Shown: positions 46,882 through 56,199 of the stretch, piece after piece
How the letters are laid out: each line of letters begins with the position of its first letter
How positions within the stretch are numbered: position 1 is the stretch's first letter
Program-made: the position numbers and the translations under genes
The notes under the pieces: model-generated
Seen by the model: the letters and a program-made list of their open reading frames with translations, nothing else
Told to the model about the DNA's origin: nothing
Databases searched by the model: none
From: Sphingomonas sp. IC-56
Lineage (GTDB): Bacteria; Pseudomonadota; Alphaproteobacteria; Sphingomonadales; Sphingomonadaceae
DNA length: 64,000 nucleotides
Direction: 5' to 3'
Assembly: GCF_021043375.1 (NCBI RefSeq)
Contig: NZ_JAJNDV010000012.1
Span: 20,430-84,429 of the forward strand

Positions 46882-48287
46882 GCCGCCTTATCGTCATTTC
46901 CAATCGCGTCAGTGCTCCCACCGGCTCGCATTCCGGCGCGCAGGGCGGCCTCGCCGTCGCGCTCCAATCCGCGCTCGCGGAGATGGGTGGAATCTGGTTC
47001 GGCTGGTCGGGCGAACAGACCGATGCGTTTACCGGCCAGGTCAATCTGCACCGCGGCGACGGCTACACCACGGCGACCGTCGACCTGGAAGAACAGGATA
47101 TCGAGGAATATTATAACGGCTACGCCAACCGCACGTTGTGGCCCCTGTTCCACTACCGCATCGACTTGGCCGAGTATGAGCGCGGGTTCGCCGGGGGCTA
47201 TCAGCGCGCCAATGAGCGCTTTGCCGAGACCGTCCGCCCGCTGATCGAGGAAGAAGACGCGGTCTGGATCCAGGATTACCACATGATCCCGCTCGGCCAG
47301 GAGTTGCGCAACCGCGGCTGCGGCAATCGGATCGGCTTCTTCCTCCACACGCCCTGGCCTCCGCGCCGCCTGCTCGGCACGCTGCCAGAGGCTGCAGAAC
47401 TGGTCGAGACGATGTTCGCCTATGACCTGATCGGCTTCCACACCGAGGAGTGGCTGCAATCCTTTTGCGATTTCGCCAAGCTCGACATGGGCGCGGAGGT
47501 CGAGGAAGGCGGCATCATCCGCTATCGCGGGCGCAGCGTCCGAGTGATCGTCTGCCCGATCGGTATCGACGCCAAGGAATTCCGCACGCTTTCCGACAGC
47601 GAAATGGCGAGCGACACCTTCAAGCAGATGGAACTGAGCGCTACCGGACGCTCGATGATCGTCGGCGTGGACCGGCTGGACTATTCCAAGGGGCTCGAAG
47701 AGCGGTTCCTCGGTTATGAGCGCTTCCTCCGCGAGCACCCCGAAGAGCGCAAGGAAGTGTTCCTGCTCCAGATCGCCCCGCCCTCGCGCGCGGCGGTGGA
47801 AAGCTATCGCCGCATCCGCAATGCGCTGGAAACGCTGTCCGGGAGGATCAATGGCGAGCATGCCGATCTAGACTGGGTGCCGATCCGCTATGTGAACCAG
47901 GGCTATCCGCGCGACGTGCTGGCCGGCGTCTATCGCGCCAGCAAGATCGGGCTGGTCACGCCCCTGCGCGACGGCATGAACCTGGTCGCTAAGGAATATG
48001 TCGCCGCGCAGGATCCGGAAGACCCGGGCGTGCTGATCCTGTCCCGCTTCGCCGGCGCCGCCGCGCAGATGCAGGAAGCAGTGCTAGTCAATCCGCACAG
48101 TGCCGAAGAAATCTCCGACGCGATCCTCCAGGCACTGCGCATGCCTCGCGACGAGCGCATCCGCCGCTGGCGGGCGCTGATGGACGGCATCGAGCGGGAG
48201 GATGTGCTGTGGTGGCGCAGATGCTTTACCGACGTGCTGATGTCGATCCCGGTACCAACTCGGGCAGAGAATTCGACGCCGGCATAG
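46878..48287 (+). CDS. otsA: Trehalose-6-phosphate synthase
   Basis: This 469-residue GT20 enzyme joins UDP-glucose and glucose 6-phosphate. Motifs include DYHMIPLGQELRNRG, GVDRLDYSKGLEERF and LRDGMNLVAKEYVAAQ. It starts with a TTG (46878) that overlaps the GH15 stop as TTGA. It completes the otsB-GH15-otsA operon. No terminator is evident after it. Confidence 0.95.
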   Translation: MSRLIVISNRVSAPTGSHSGAQGGLAVALQSALAEMGGIWFGWSGEQTDAFTGQVNLHRGDGYTTATVDLEEQDIEEYYNGYANRTLWPLFHYRIDLAEYERGFAGGYQRANERFAETVRPLIEEEDAVWIQDYHMIPLGQELRNRGCGNRIGFFLHTPWPPRRLLGTLPEAAELVETMFAYDLIGFHTEEWLQSFCDFAKLDMGAEVEEGGIIRYRGRSVRVIVCPIGIDAKEFRTLSDSEMASDTFKQMELSATGRSMIVGVDRLDYSKGLEERFLGYERFLREHPEERKEVFLLQIAPPSRAAVESYRRIRNALETLSGRINGEHADLDWVPIRYVNQGYPRDVLAGVYRASKIGLVTPLRDGMNLVAKEYVAAQDPEDPGVLILSRFAGAAAQMQEAVLVNPHSAEEISDAILQALRMPRDERIRRWRALMDGIEREDVLWWRRCFTDVLMSIPVPTRAENSTPA

Positions 48288-48632
48288 CGGACGTTTGTGA
48301 TCGGCGATGCCGAGTGTGCGTTGCGTGCGGCAGTGAGGGCAAGGACGGGAGCGCTGTCTATTACGCCCGCGCTCGACGTACGGAGACCTGGCACAATGGC
48401 CGCGGGCAATGAGATCTCCAGTGGCCGACGGCAGCCGCTTTGCCGGCGGCTTCTGGCACGCAGCGACTTCTACGTGCCTGTTTCGGAAAGAGGCCGCCAT
48501 CTTCGGACTGCCGCCCTTACTTCCTGACGCCAGACAGCTCGGCATTAACAGCCATATGTCTTTTGCGAATTGTCTGTCCCGTCGTCCGGCTTCGTGTCAC
48601 TTAGCAGGGTCTATACCTTCCGAGCCTCACGA
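48288..48632. other. Non-coding gap between otsA and psd
   Basis: This 345-bp region has no convincing reading frame, RNA or repeat. It contains stretches of lower GC near its right end (GCATTAACAGCCATATGTC), which may hold the psd promoter. It is presumably intergenic. Confidence 0.4.
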
Positions 48633-49490
48633 ATGTCCGATCGCCTGAAAATCCTGCTTCATCATCTGCTGCCAAAGAAGCACCTAACGAGCTTCGCCGG
48701 ACGGGTCGCGCGTGCGGAGCATGGGTGGGTCGCGCCGAAGCTGATCCGCTGGTTCGTGCGCCGATACGGCGTCGACATGCGCGAAGCCGAAAACCCAGAT
48801 CTGGCCAGCTACACGAGCTTCAACGACTTCTTCACGCGACCACTCAAAGCGGGCGCGCGGCCAATGGCTAAGGCCGATTTCGTTTCTCCAGTGGACGGCG
48901 CCATCAGCCAGTTCGGGGACATCGACGACCACCACATCCTGCAAGCCAAGGGACACCGCTTCACCACGACCGAGCTAGTTGCCGGTGACGCTGCGCTGGC
49001 CGCGAGGTTTCAACATGGCAGCTTCGCCAACCTGTACCTGTCGCCCAGGGATTATCACCGCCTGCACATGCCGTGCGACGGCACGCTGACGCGCATGATC
49101 TACGTGCCCGGCACGCTGTTTTCCGTGAACCCAACCACTGCGCGGGGCGTCCCCAATCTGTTCGCTCGTAACGAACGCGTGGTATGCGTATTCGAGTCAC
49201 CGCAGCACGGTCCCTTCGTCATGGTGCTGGTCGGCGCCACCATCGTCGGGAGCATGGCCACGGTCTGGCACGGGATCGTTAACCCCAAGCGCACAGGCAA
49301 GGTTTCTGAATGGACCTATCCCGACGCGGAGGTCTCGCTGAAGCAGGGCGAGGAGATGGGGCGTTTCCTCCTTGGGTCCACAATCGTGATGCTGTTTCAG
49401 CGAGACGCAATCGCCTTCAACCCGAATTGGGCGCCGGAGCGGCCCGTGCGGCTCGGGGAGATGATGGGAACCCGCAGAGTGCTTGGCTGA
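48633..49490 (+). CDS. psd: Phosphatidylserine decarboxylase proenzyme
   Basis: This 285-residue membrane-associated enzyme makes phosphatidylethanolamine. It has the self-cleavage motif FLLGSTIVML, where the serine of LGST becomes the pyruvoyl group. LPKKHLTSFAGRVARAEHGW and SPRDYHRLHMPCDGTL are typical of the E. coli-like form. The ATG at 48633 is chosen. It is the last recognisable core gene before the accessory region; a tRNA fragment begins 60 bp downstream. Confidence 0.93.
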   Translation: MSDRLKILLHHLLPKKHLTSFAGRVARAEHGWVAPKLIRWFVRRYGVDMREAENPDLASYTSFNDFFTRPLKAGARPMAKADFVSPVDGAISQFGDIDDHHILQAKGHRFTTTELVAGDAALAARFQHGSFANLYLSPRDYHRLHMPCDGTLTRMIYVPGTLFSVNPTTARGVPNLFARNERVVCVFESPQHGPFVMVLVGATIVGSMATVWHGIVNPKRTGKVSEWTYPDAEVSLKQGEEMGRFLLGSTIVMLFQRDAIAFNPNWAPERPVRLGEMMGTRRVLG

Positions 49491-49549
49491 ACAGACCGCG
49501 TCCGGTGACGCGGTCTTGCCTGCCCGCTAGGAACCGTTTCAATCAACGA

Positions 49550-49594
49550 TGGTGCCCCGAGAGACGCTCGAACTCCCGACCTTCGGTTTAAAAA
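49550..49594 (-). pseudogene. 3' fragment of tRNA-Lys(UUU), probable att site
   Basis: Read on the minus strand, this gives a tRNA 3' half: anticodon loop TTTTTAA (anticodon TTT), anticodon 3' stem ACCGA, variable loop AGGTC, T arm GGGAG-TTCGAGC-GTCTC (one mismatched pair), acceptor TCGGGGC, discriminator A and CCA (complement at 49550-49552). The 5' side of the anticodon stem does not pair, and no 5' half follows. Loss of similarity at the anticodon loop is typical of attachment sites left by tRNA-integrating elements. Confidence 0.65.
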
Positions 49595-49648
49595 GCTCGG
49601 TGAAGCAATTGATAGACAATCGAATTTCCCCAAGCCGGGGAAACTTTC

Positions 49649-50392
49649 GTGGCGCATCGCCAAGCATTTAGCGCAAAATTTCAAACCGGGATCGCGTCGA
49701 CAAACACGCGCCTCGATGTTGGTCAGCTGAGCGGCCTATTCCGATCAAAGCGGCCCCGCACTGGTCAGCATGTTCGCCGCAACAGCTACCATATCGGTGA
49801 GCGGGAGACGCGTGCATGGGTGCAGCACAATACGTTCGGATCAGACGAGCATAATGCTCGCATGTGCGCCGCAGAGAAGTTGGAACGCGAGACGAAGGCC
49901 CCCGGCAAGCGCAACGGTGCGCTGGGCTATGTCGCCTTGGATCTTCTGCGCTTTCTGCTGCGACTGAGGAATAGAAGGACCGGCCAGCTCGACCCGAGCT
50001 ACGCCTATCTGGCCAAGGAATTGAACCGCTCGCGCAGCGCGATCGTTGCGGCGGCTCACAGGCTTAAGCAGCACGGCTTCCTCGATTGGATCCGGCGTAC
50101 TCAGCTGGTCGAAGATGCGGATAGTGATCAGTACGTCCAGCAGGTCCCGAACGCCTTCCTCCTAACTCTTCCGCGAAAGGCCGTCGAACTGGTCGGACGC
50201 ATCATGCGCCGGCCGACTGAGCAGCAGCAACGCAAAACCGACGAGGCCGCGCGGAGGCAACGGCTCAACCAGGTGCCGTCTGTAGAAGAGATCACGGCCA
50301 TCGCCGACCCTGAGCTGCGCGAGCTCAACTTGCGGGCGCTCGCACTTGTAGAGAGTGCAAGTCCTCCGAGCGGTCACAATGACACCCTGTAG
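49649..50392 (+). CDS. Replication-initiator-like winged-helix protein
   Basis: This 247-residue protein shares the pattern QHNTFGSDEHNARM, AAEKLERETKAPGKRNGALG, GQLDPSYAYLAKELNRSRSA and KQHGFLDWIRRT. I recognise this pattern from proteins on alphaproteobacterial plasmids and genomic islands annotated as HTH or replication proteins. Residues about 120-165 form the winged helix. The GTG start at 49649 is the longest option; the conserved part begins near residue 55, so the true start may be later. Its position right inside the putative att site fits a mobile element gene. Confidence 0.6.
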   Translation: MAHRQAFSAKFQTGIASTNTRLDVGQLSGLFRSKRPRTGQHVRRNSYHIGERETRAWVQHNTFGSDEHNARMCAAEKLERETKAPGKRNGALGYVALDLLRFLLRLRNRRTGQLDPSYAYLAKELNRSRSAIVAAAHRLKQHGFLDWIRRTQLVEDADSDQYVQQVPNAFLLTLPRKAVELVGRIMRRPTEQQQRKTDEAARRQRLNQVPSVEEITAIADPELRELNLRALALVESASPPSGHNDTL

Positions 50393-50951
50393 AGATAAGG
50401 ATTAAAGGAGTGCCTTCGGCACGCGCCGATATGAGATCTTCCCCACCACCTGCTGCCCTCAAAGGCACCTGCGACCCTACGAACGACGTCCGGGGCGGAT
50501 CGGCTGTGGCCGATCCGATGGCTATCCAGTGGGGAAGTGAGCAAGGCCCGTGCCGCTTTCAGCAGCCGGTCGCCTGCGGCAGCGCGGGTGTGGAGAATAG
50601 GCATCATCGCTGCATCAAAACGCATCACGAAAGCGCGATCACAATCGCCCGTCCGAGCCAGGACCTGACCCGGTTTCGCTGGCTGTTCTGCATGCATCAA
50701 AAGCGCCACGGAAAGATCGCGGGCCAGGCGGGGGATTGAGCGCGTTGCGGAGGGTTACAGGATGACAAGAGCAATCACGACGTCGCCGCGCCGGACCCTC
50801 TGCACATTGTTACGCGCAGAATTTGAGACCGCCGTAGAAACGAAGTCCAAGCGGGTGTGAACAGGTAAAATAATCTTGAGAGCATGGCTGGGAAAGCGCA
50901 GCTGATCCCAGTACGATAGAACGATCCGGGTCTAATCGTTCTGGGGGGAAC
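50393..50951. other. Unassigned region upstream of the PQQ-like lipoprotein gene
   Basis: This 559-bp stretch has overlapping open frames of about 110 codons on both strands (50410-50739 plus, 50374-50709 minus). Neither has a recognisable domain, a coherent composition or a good ribosome-binding site. I treat it as non-coding or as decayed DNA. Confidence 0.35.
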
Positions 50952-52322
50952 ATGAAAAACTCAGCGCTGGCGGCGCTCTCCATTTGCCTGTTGGCAGGCG
51001 CGTGCGGCGGCGGAAGTTCTGGGGGGGGGAGTTCTGGAGGGGGCGGCATAGTGGTCGTCGTGCCCACGCCGGCCCCGACTCCCACGCCCGAGCCCGTCCC
51101 GACGCCGACGCCGACCCCCACACCAACGCCGACGCCGACGCCGACGCCGCTGCCTACACCGGTTCCGATCGCAGCGGACGCGAATTGGTCGACCCTGCAG
51201 CGGGACCCCGGACATACGGGTTATGTCCCGGCGAGCTTCTCGACCGCTAGCTTTGCGGACGCGTGGACGATCACGACCGACGGACCGCCCAGCGAAGTCG
51301 CGGCCCGGCCGGGCGGCGTCTTCTTCAATGATTTGCATGCGGACAAGCATGTTTACACGCACAGCGTAGCGACTTCGAACGGGTCTGCCCTCTGGGCGTT
51401 CGACATCGGCCAGAGCAATTATGCTCCGGGAAGGCGACCGTACGGTCCCGCCTATGCAAATGGTCGCGTCACATCGGCTTCGTACAACCAGACGTCGAAC
51501 GCGGCGCCCATGCAGGTCATCAACGCTGCGACCGGCGGCTACATCAGCACGCCGACCTACGCCGCACAATTCAGTGACGGCAGTGTGCCGACCATGGTCG
51601 GCGACGAGATATTCTTGACCTCAGGCTACTACGGTAACTCCGTTTACAACGCGAATGCCGCGACCGGCGACCGAATCTGGGGCGTGACCAGCACCGGGCA
51701 ATATGGCGGATACGTCATGCAGGGCGAAAGCGTTGCCGTCGATCAGCACTACGTCTATTTCTACCAGGCGGGTTCTATCGTCGTGCTGAAGCGGGATGGC
51801 ACCCTGGCCAAGTTCATTCAAAATCCGTTCTTTACTCGGAACTTCATCAGCTATTTCGGCGAGTATGTCGGTGCGCCGATGCTCGACAGTGCCGGCCGCA
51901 TCTACGTTTTCACGGACAATCGCCAGCGCGGCGACGCACTGCCGATTGCGGCGTTCTCCTTATTCGCCGAGAAGCCGTTGTGGCGTACGGGCTACAGCTA
52001 TGTCGGCGATCCCTCCGTGCGCGCGGACCGGCTGTACGCCTTGCGCTCGTCGAGCACGATCGTGGACCTGATCGACACGTCAACTGGGCTCGTGGCCGCC
52101 TCGATCGACGTTGGAGGGAACAGCAACCTTGCCGGCAACGTGATCGTCTCCGACAGCCACCTGTTCGTGTCGAGTTCCACGACAACCTTTGCGGTCGATC
52201 TCACGAGGAGCGACTTCCCCATAGTTTGGAAGACCTCGTTCGGCGGCTCCTTGGCGATCACCCCCGAGGGTTATCTGATCATTTCCACAACTACCGGGCT
52301 GCACGCGGTAAAGCTAAAATGA
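50952..52322 (+). CDS. Putative lipoprotein with PQQ-like beta-propeller
   Basis: This 456-residue protein starts MKNSALAALSICLLAGACGG, a signal peptide with a lipobox-like LAGAC (Cys18). It continues with a Gly/Ser segment and a Pro-Thr repeat linker (residues about 35-72). The remaining 380 residues carry repeated motifs of PQQ-type propellers (WSTLQRDPGHTGYVP, GSALWAFDIGQSNYAPG, TGDRIWGVTS, LLIS-type strands). It is likely a surface-anchored protein. PQQ-ligand residues are not apparent, so enzyme activity is doubtful. The function is unknown. Confidence 0.75.
   Translation: MKNSALAALSICLLAGACGGGSSGGGSSGGGGIVVVVPTPAPTPTPEPVPTPTPTPTPTPTPTPTPLPTPVPIAADANWSTLQRDPGHTGYVPASFSTASFADAWTITTDGPPSEVAARPGGVFFNDLHADKHVYTHSVATSNGSALWAFDIGQSNYAPGRRPYGPAYANGRVTSASYNQTSNAAPMQVINAATGGYISTPTYAAQFSDGSVPTMVGDEIFLTSGYYGNSVYNANAATGDRIWGVTSTGQYGGYVMQGESVAVDQHYVYFYQAGSIVVLKRDGTLAKFIQNPFFTRNFISYFGEYVGAPMLDSAGRIYVFTDNRQRGDALPIAAFSLFAEKPLWRTGYSYVGDPSVRADRLYALRSSSTIVDLIDTSTGLVAASIDVGGNSNLAGNVIVSDSHLFVSSSTTTFAVDLTRSDFPIVWKTSFGGSLAITPEGYLIISTTTGLHAVKLK
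51062..51160 (+). repeat. Proline-threonine codon repeat within the lipoprotein gene
   Basis: Tandem CCGACG / CCCACG units encode a Pro-Thr spacer between the lipid anchor and the propeller. Such tracts expand and contract by slippage, so length variation among strains is expected. Confidence 0.8.
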
Positions 52323-52556
52323 CGCTGCGTCGGCCATAGGTCCGCCGGCAATGGCGGCTCGCGCGCCGTGGCTCCGCTATACACCTTTTTTCTCAACCAC
52401 GAGGCGGGTGGTAGGTTGTATAGGTCAAGGGCCATTGCCCACGATGAGTGGATGCCGCGGCGTTGCCGCTATGCTTGCTCGAAGCAACGCAGCGGTTGAA
52501 GCCGTGGCGCTGCATGGCAGAGCGTCGCCAGCGCGAGGCGCCTGGTCTAGCGCTCC

Positions 52557-53081
52557 GATCTCACCTTCCTGCGCCGCCTGGGCCGCCAGCACGACGCCGT
52601 CCCCACCATTAAACAGGGCATGCTGATCTTCAGCCGCAAAGGTGCCGGTGTCACGCCCGCCGGCGGCGCTATACCCTCTCTGACCCTCCGCCGGCGCGAA
52701 GGCGACGGTCACCGCTTCCGCATCGAGAAGCGCGAGGAAGCGACCGGCATCGCCGCGAGCTGGCACGACCGCAAAGGCGCCAAGCGCCAGACGGTCTCGG
52801 TGGGCTAGAAGGACGGCGCCAAGCGCCTGCGCAAGGTCTACCCGAACGAAGCCGCCGCGCGTGAAGCCGCCCACGCTGCCAAGGCGCGCGCCGCTCGGCA
52901 GCCACGTAGCTTGGAGCCAAGCCTCGCGCTTGGGCGCGCAGACCTCTACCCGGAACGGCGCGTCGCGACCTCAGGGTTTCGGCAGGAGATCGCCACGGTG
53001 CCGTGGCTGGTCACGGAGGTGTCGCACAACTTGTCGAAAGATCGCGGTTACACCCTGACCTTGAGATTAGAGAGCATCTAG
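52557..53081 (+). pseudogene. Phage late control gene D (gpD) remnant
   Basis: The translation in one frame gives DLTFLRRLGRQHDAVPTIKQ, MLIFSRKGAGVT, RFRIEKREEATGIAASWHD, then, after an in-frame TAG (52806-52808), KDGAKRLRKVYPNEAAAREA and WLVTEVSHNLSKDRGYTLTL to TAG 53079. This is the C-terminal half of a P2-type tail/late control protein D. A stop directly upstream (TAG before 52557) removes the N-terminal half. The gene is therefore decayed at two places, and shows that a P2-like prophage once occupied this locus. Confidence 0.8.
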
Positions 53082-53309
53082 GCGGTGAACTTCTACAGCG
53101 GCCGGTTCGCTTCCGCCCCACTTTACGCCGTTCAGGCCGCCCCTGCGGGCGCCCGTAATCGGACGTTCGCGCACGCCCCAGCAGCGGCGGCGAAGGCTGC
53201 GACACGCCACCGACCTCTGCGCCTGTGACTGAACTGTGGCGTTCAAGCGGTGTGAGGAATCTCCGTAGCGTGTTAAAGATCGTCCTCGGCAAATGCTTGG
53301 AAGCGACTG

Positions 53310-54170
53310 ATGATCGTTCGTGGACTGATGGAGCTCATTCTAGTGATGCCCGCGCCTGCTGTGCAGCTAGAGGCCTATGCGGTCCAGCTTCGCGGAGACG
53401 CGCCTTCGGTGAGCCCCGACCAAGCGAAGGCAATGAGTCCCCAGGAATTAGGTGATTTGTTGCTCGCACGGGGGCACCCTGCGGTCTTAGAGGCTAGGAT
53501 TGGCCCTGAAGGGATGGAGGCGCCACCGGCACCTGGCCGTCCCATAGCTACTCGCGTGAAGCTATACTTGGAGCCCAAACCAAGTGCGATGAACGGCTTC
53601 TGTGAACGCACCGTGGCGACCATCTATCTTAATGCTGTTGATCTCTCATCAGACGGCAGTATCCCAGCGTCTCGCCCAAAGACGCTTTCAACTGAACGAG
53701 CGTACCAGTGGATTGGCGCAGGGCGCTCTGCTTCACGGTGTAAACAATCGAAGAACCAGTACTTCATTCCGCAACCAGGGGATGATAAGCGGGCGCTTGA
53801 GGTCGTCAGCCTGCTGGCCTCGGCGAGCGAAGCAGCGAGCCAGGGAAAAAGCCCTCCGTTTCCTGTGTCGCTCGAGGATAGGATGGGGGCCGAGGTGCTG
53901 GCCTTTCAACGCACTCACCCCGAGATGCTGTCGCCGAAAACGAAAATCGAGATTATCACGGACGAGAAGAGGGCGTTAGCATCGCTTCCGCTCGATGAGA
54001 TCTCGTTTGTAGGAGCTGCCTCGACTGCCGATCCCAACATCGTTCACTCGGTCGATCCGCAACAAGCGATCACGGTCTTTGTTGGTGGGGTTTGGGTGGT
54101 TGGCCTTGAATTGCAACGTGGGCGATTGAATCAGATGCGCCTGCTCCGACAGATACCAGCACCTTTTTAA
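53310..54170 (+). CDS. Hypothetical protein (286 aa)
   Basis: The protein is not recognised. It has a short hydrophobic N-terminus (MELILVMPAPAVQ from residue 7) that may be a weak signal peptide, one cysteine-containing motif (NGFCERTVATIYLN), and several acidic helical stretches (QAKAMSPQELGDLLLARGHP). Composition and codon use are less GC-rich than the core genes. It lies in the accessory region with no clear partners. Confidence 0.55.
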   Translation: MIVRGLMELILVMPAPAVQLEAYAVQLRGDAPSVSPDQAKAMSPQELGDLLLARGHPAVLEARIGPEGMEAPPAPGRPIATRVKLYLEPKPSAMNGFCERTVATIYLNAVDLSSDGSIPASRPKTLSTERAYQWIGAGRSASRCKQSKNQYFIPQPGDDKRALEVVSLLASASEAASQGKSPPFPVSLEDRMGAEVLAFQRTHPEMLSPKTKIEIITDEKRALASLPLDEISFVGAASTADPNIVHSVDPQQAITVFVGGVWVVGLELQRGRLNQMRLLRQIPAPF

Positions 54171-54326
54171 TTACTTAGCGTGGCGGCAATGCCGGACACT
54201 CACCCAGAACCGATGTGCGGCTTCCCACCCAATCTCGGCCGTTCTTGGTCGAGGACCGGACCTTCGAAGCGGCCTGTCCGCTTCCGCCCACTTGCGGACA
54301 TCCAGTGGCGGAAGCACACTCTCGTC

Positions 54327-54647
54327 ATGACGCCGTATGCCGAAGTTGATCCAGTTATCGAAGCTTGGGCGCAAGTGACGGTCAAAGAGCTGTTCACCGA
54401 GTGGGCCGATCGCCCCGCGAGATCCGCTTACCTCTCCGGGCTCCGTCCCTTGGAGTGTTTCCAAATCTCGATCGGCCCGCCTGTTGCTGGCCATATCGCT
54501 GTTTGGCCTCGTTCCGTCGATACTGACGACGACAGCGAGTTCGAGCAGCGATGGGAAGACACAACCGAGGCCCATTCCGCTCTTCTCGCCGCGGATACGG
54601 CTTCGGGGCAATTGTGGGCGAGCCGAAAAACGGCGGATGTCAGCTAA
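54327..54647 (+). CDS. Hypothetical protein (106 aa)
   Basis: From ATG 54327 the protein runs MTPYAEVDPVIEAWAQVTVK and LRPLECFQISIGPPVAGHIA, with a conserved-looking acidic tail DTDDDSEFEQRWEDTTEAHS. An upstream extension to 54180 would cross a repeat-like sequence (CTTCCGCCCACTTGCGGACA) and is rejected. No family is recognised; it appears cytoplasmic. Confidence 0.5.
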   Translation: MTPYAEVDPVIEAWAQVTVKELFTEWADRPARSAYLSGLRPLECFQISIGPPVAGHIAVWPRSVDTDDDSEFEQRWEDTTEAHSALLAADTASGQLWASRKTADVS

Positions 54648-54787
54648 CGCCCCGCGTCGCCCATTCAGGATGCGTGCTCCGGCACCCGGAAGCAGTCATG
54701 CGTTAAGTTTGTGGTTGCAGATCGGGTCTTATCAGCGGAGGTGTCTCAGCGGCTCTCCATCGCAGCTTTTGTATTTAGGAGCGAACG

Positions 54788-55252
54788 ATGCGCAACATCA
54801 TGCTCGGCAGCCAGGTGAGCATTAGACTGCGCTTACTCACTGTCGGCTACGCAGCAACGATTATCGCTTCTCCTGTTTTTTCTCAGGGACAGGATCGTGG
54901 AAGCCGCTCGCGACTGGCGCCGGCACCTCCCATCAAGCTTGTCGAGCATGCTCCTGATGCGATCGACTCTTTCTATCTGCCTCAGGCGCCAGCCGCGAGA
55001 GTTGACGTCTTGTCGAAAGAAATAAAAGACGGAATTGCTACTGGCCTTTTTCGTGCGTCGATTAACAACAAGCAGGTTTTCGAACGCATCGAAGTTCGTT
55101 GCAAGCAAAAGGAGATGCGCTGGGTCGGCGACGGGCTCAGCGTGGATGAGGCAATGCGCTATCGAGACGACATGATTTTTAGCGGTGGCATGCAGTGGGA
55201 TATCAAATATCCTTATTTACAGTACTTGTGTGGTGAGATCATCCGACCATAG
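54788..55252 (+). CDS. Hypothetical exported protein (154 aa)
   Basis: ATG 54788 follows a good ribosome-binding site (TAGGAGC). The N-terminus (LLTVGYAATIIASPVFSQG) is a signal peptide with cleavage near residue 33. The mature part has a conserved-looking region KEIKDGIATGLFRASINNKQ, two cysteines (EVRCKQKEMRW and QYLCGEIIRP) that might form a disulfide, and no recognised domain. Confidence 0.6.
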   Translation: MRNIMLGSQVSIRLRLLTVGYAATIIASPVFSQGQDRGSRSRLAPAPPIKLVEHAPDAIDSFYLPQAPAARVDVLSKEIKDGIATGLFRASINNKQVFERIEVRCKQKEMRWVGDGLSVDEAMRYRDDMIFSGGMQWDIKYPYLQYLCGEIIRP

Positions 55253-55394
55253 CTTCTCGGGGTAGAGTGGCTGACCGGAACATCCGCTATTCTGCCTAAA
55301 CGCTCGAAAGCAACCCGTCTGCAATCCCCCCATCAGCGGACGTTGCCGGGATCAGCGGAGCGACACTTTCCCGCCGATCATGCATTGATCCGCC

Positions 55395-55988
55395 ATGTGC
55401 AACGAGCATTGCAGCCACGTCGACATCGACCAACTCAGCTATGAGTTTTCCCAGGTCGGCGTCCTCCTGCGCTTTCCCTAAGGTCTGCCAAACCTCCCGC
55501 CTAGTGACAGCATCAAGATCACTGATCGCCACGCGATCGTCCGCCAGGGCGCGCAAGGCGCAGAGCTTGTCATGCGCCGCTGGAGCTGCCCCGGCCCAAC
55601 CGGCAAGCCCGTCTACAACTTTCGGTCTGAGGGCCGCACCTTCGACAGCGGGCGCGTGCTGATCGTCGCCGATGGCTTCTACGAGTTCACCGATCCGCCG
55701 CCGGTCGAGGGCGCGCCCAAGAAGCGGCCCAAGAGCAAGTGGCTCTTCACCATGCCCGATCGGCCCTTCTTCTGCATCGCGGGGCTGCTGCGGAACGACG
55801 CGACGGTTGGCGAAGCATACACCATGCTCACCACTTCACCCGGGCCGGACATCGCGCCCTATCACGACCGGCAGATCGTCGTGCTCGGGCGTGCCGATTG
55901 GGCGAAGTGGCTCAATCCTGCCGTGCCTGCCGGCGACATATTGCGACCCGCGCCTGCCGGCACGCTGAAGGTGACGCAGGTTCGCTGA
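55395..55988 (+). pseudogene. SOS response-associated protein YedK/HMCES, interrupted by an in-frame stop
   Basis: HMCES/YedK proteins crosslink through Cys2 to abasic sites in single-stranded DNA. The frame starts MCNEHCSHVD at 55395 and reads LLRFP, then TAA (55479-55481), then GLPNLPPSDSIKITDRHAIV and onward to 55988. The rest is intact, with YNFRSEG, GFYEF (glutamate) and PYHDRQ (histidine) catalytic motifs. Related proteins read LRFPEGLPN at this spot, so a single GAA-to-TAA change is the likely cause. An internal start at 55572 would lack Cys2 and be inactive. Confidence 0.8.
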
Positions 55989-56199
55989 TCGACAGAGCAT
56001 CTCGCGCTTCTGGACCTGTCAGTTCTACCGCGCCATAAACCTGACCAAGCCAAAGCTGGCCGGGAGAAAGACGCTGCGACGCCTGTTCCAACGAGGGAAG
56101 CACGTTTTAGCTGACGACATCGGCGACGAGCGCACCGCTGAAGTTTCCGCCGACCTGCCATACGAGTTACAGTCCAAGCTGCTGGATCAGCTTACGACG

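Noticed and set aside
50374..50739. Overlapping frames on both strands near 50.5 kb
   Set aside because: Neither has a domain, codon pattern or ribosome-binding site to prefer; left as unassigned.
55572..55988. Intact short gene starting inside the YedK/HMCES frame
   Set aside because: The upstream sequence in the same frame completes the family N-terminus including Cys2, so a nonsense-mutated longer gene is the better explanation.
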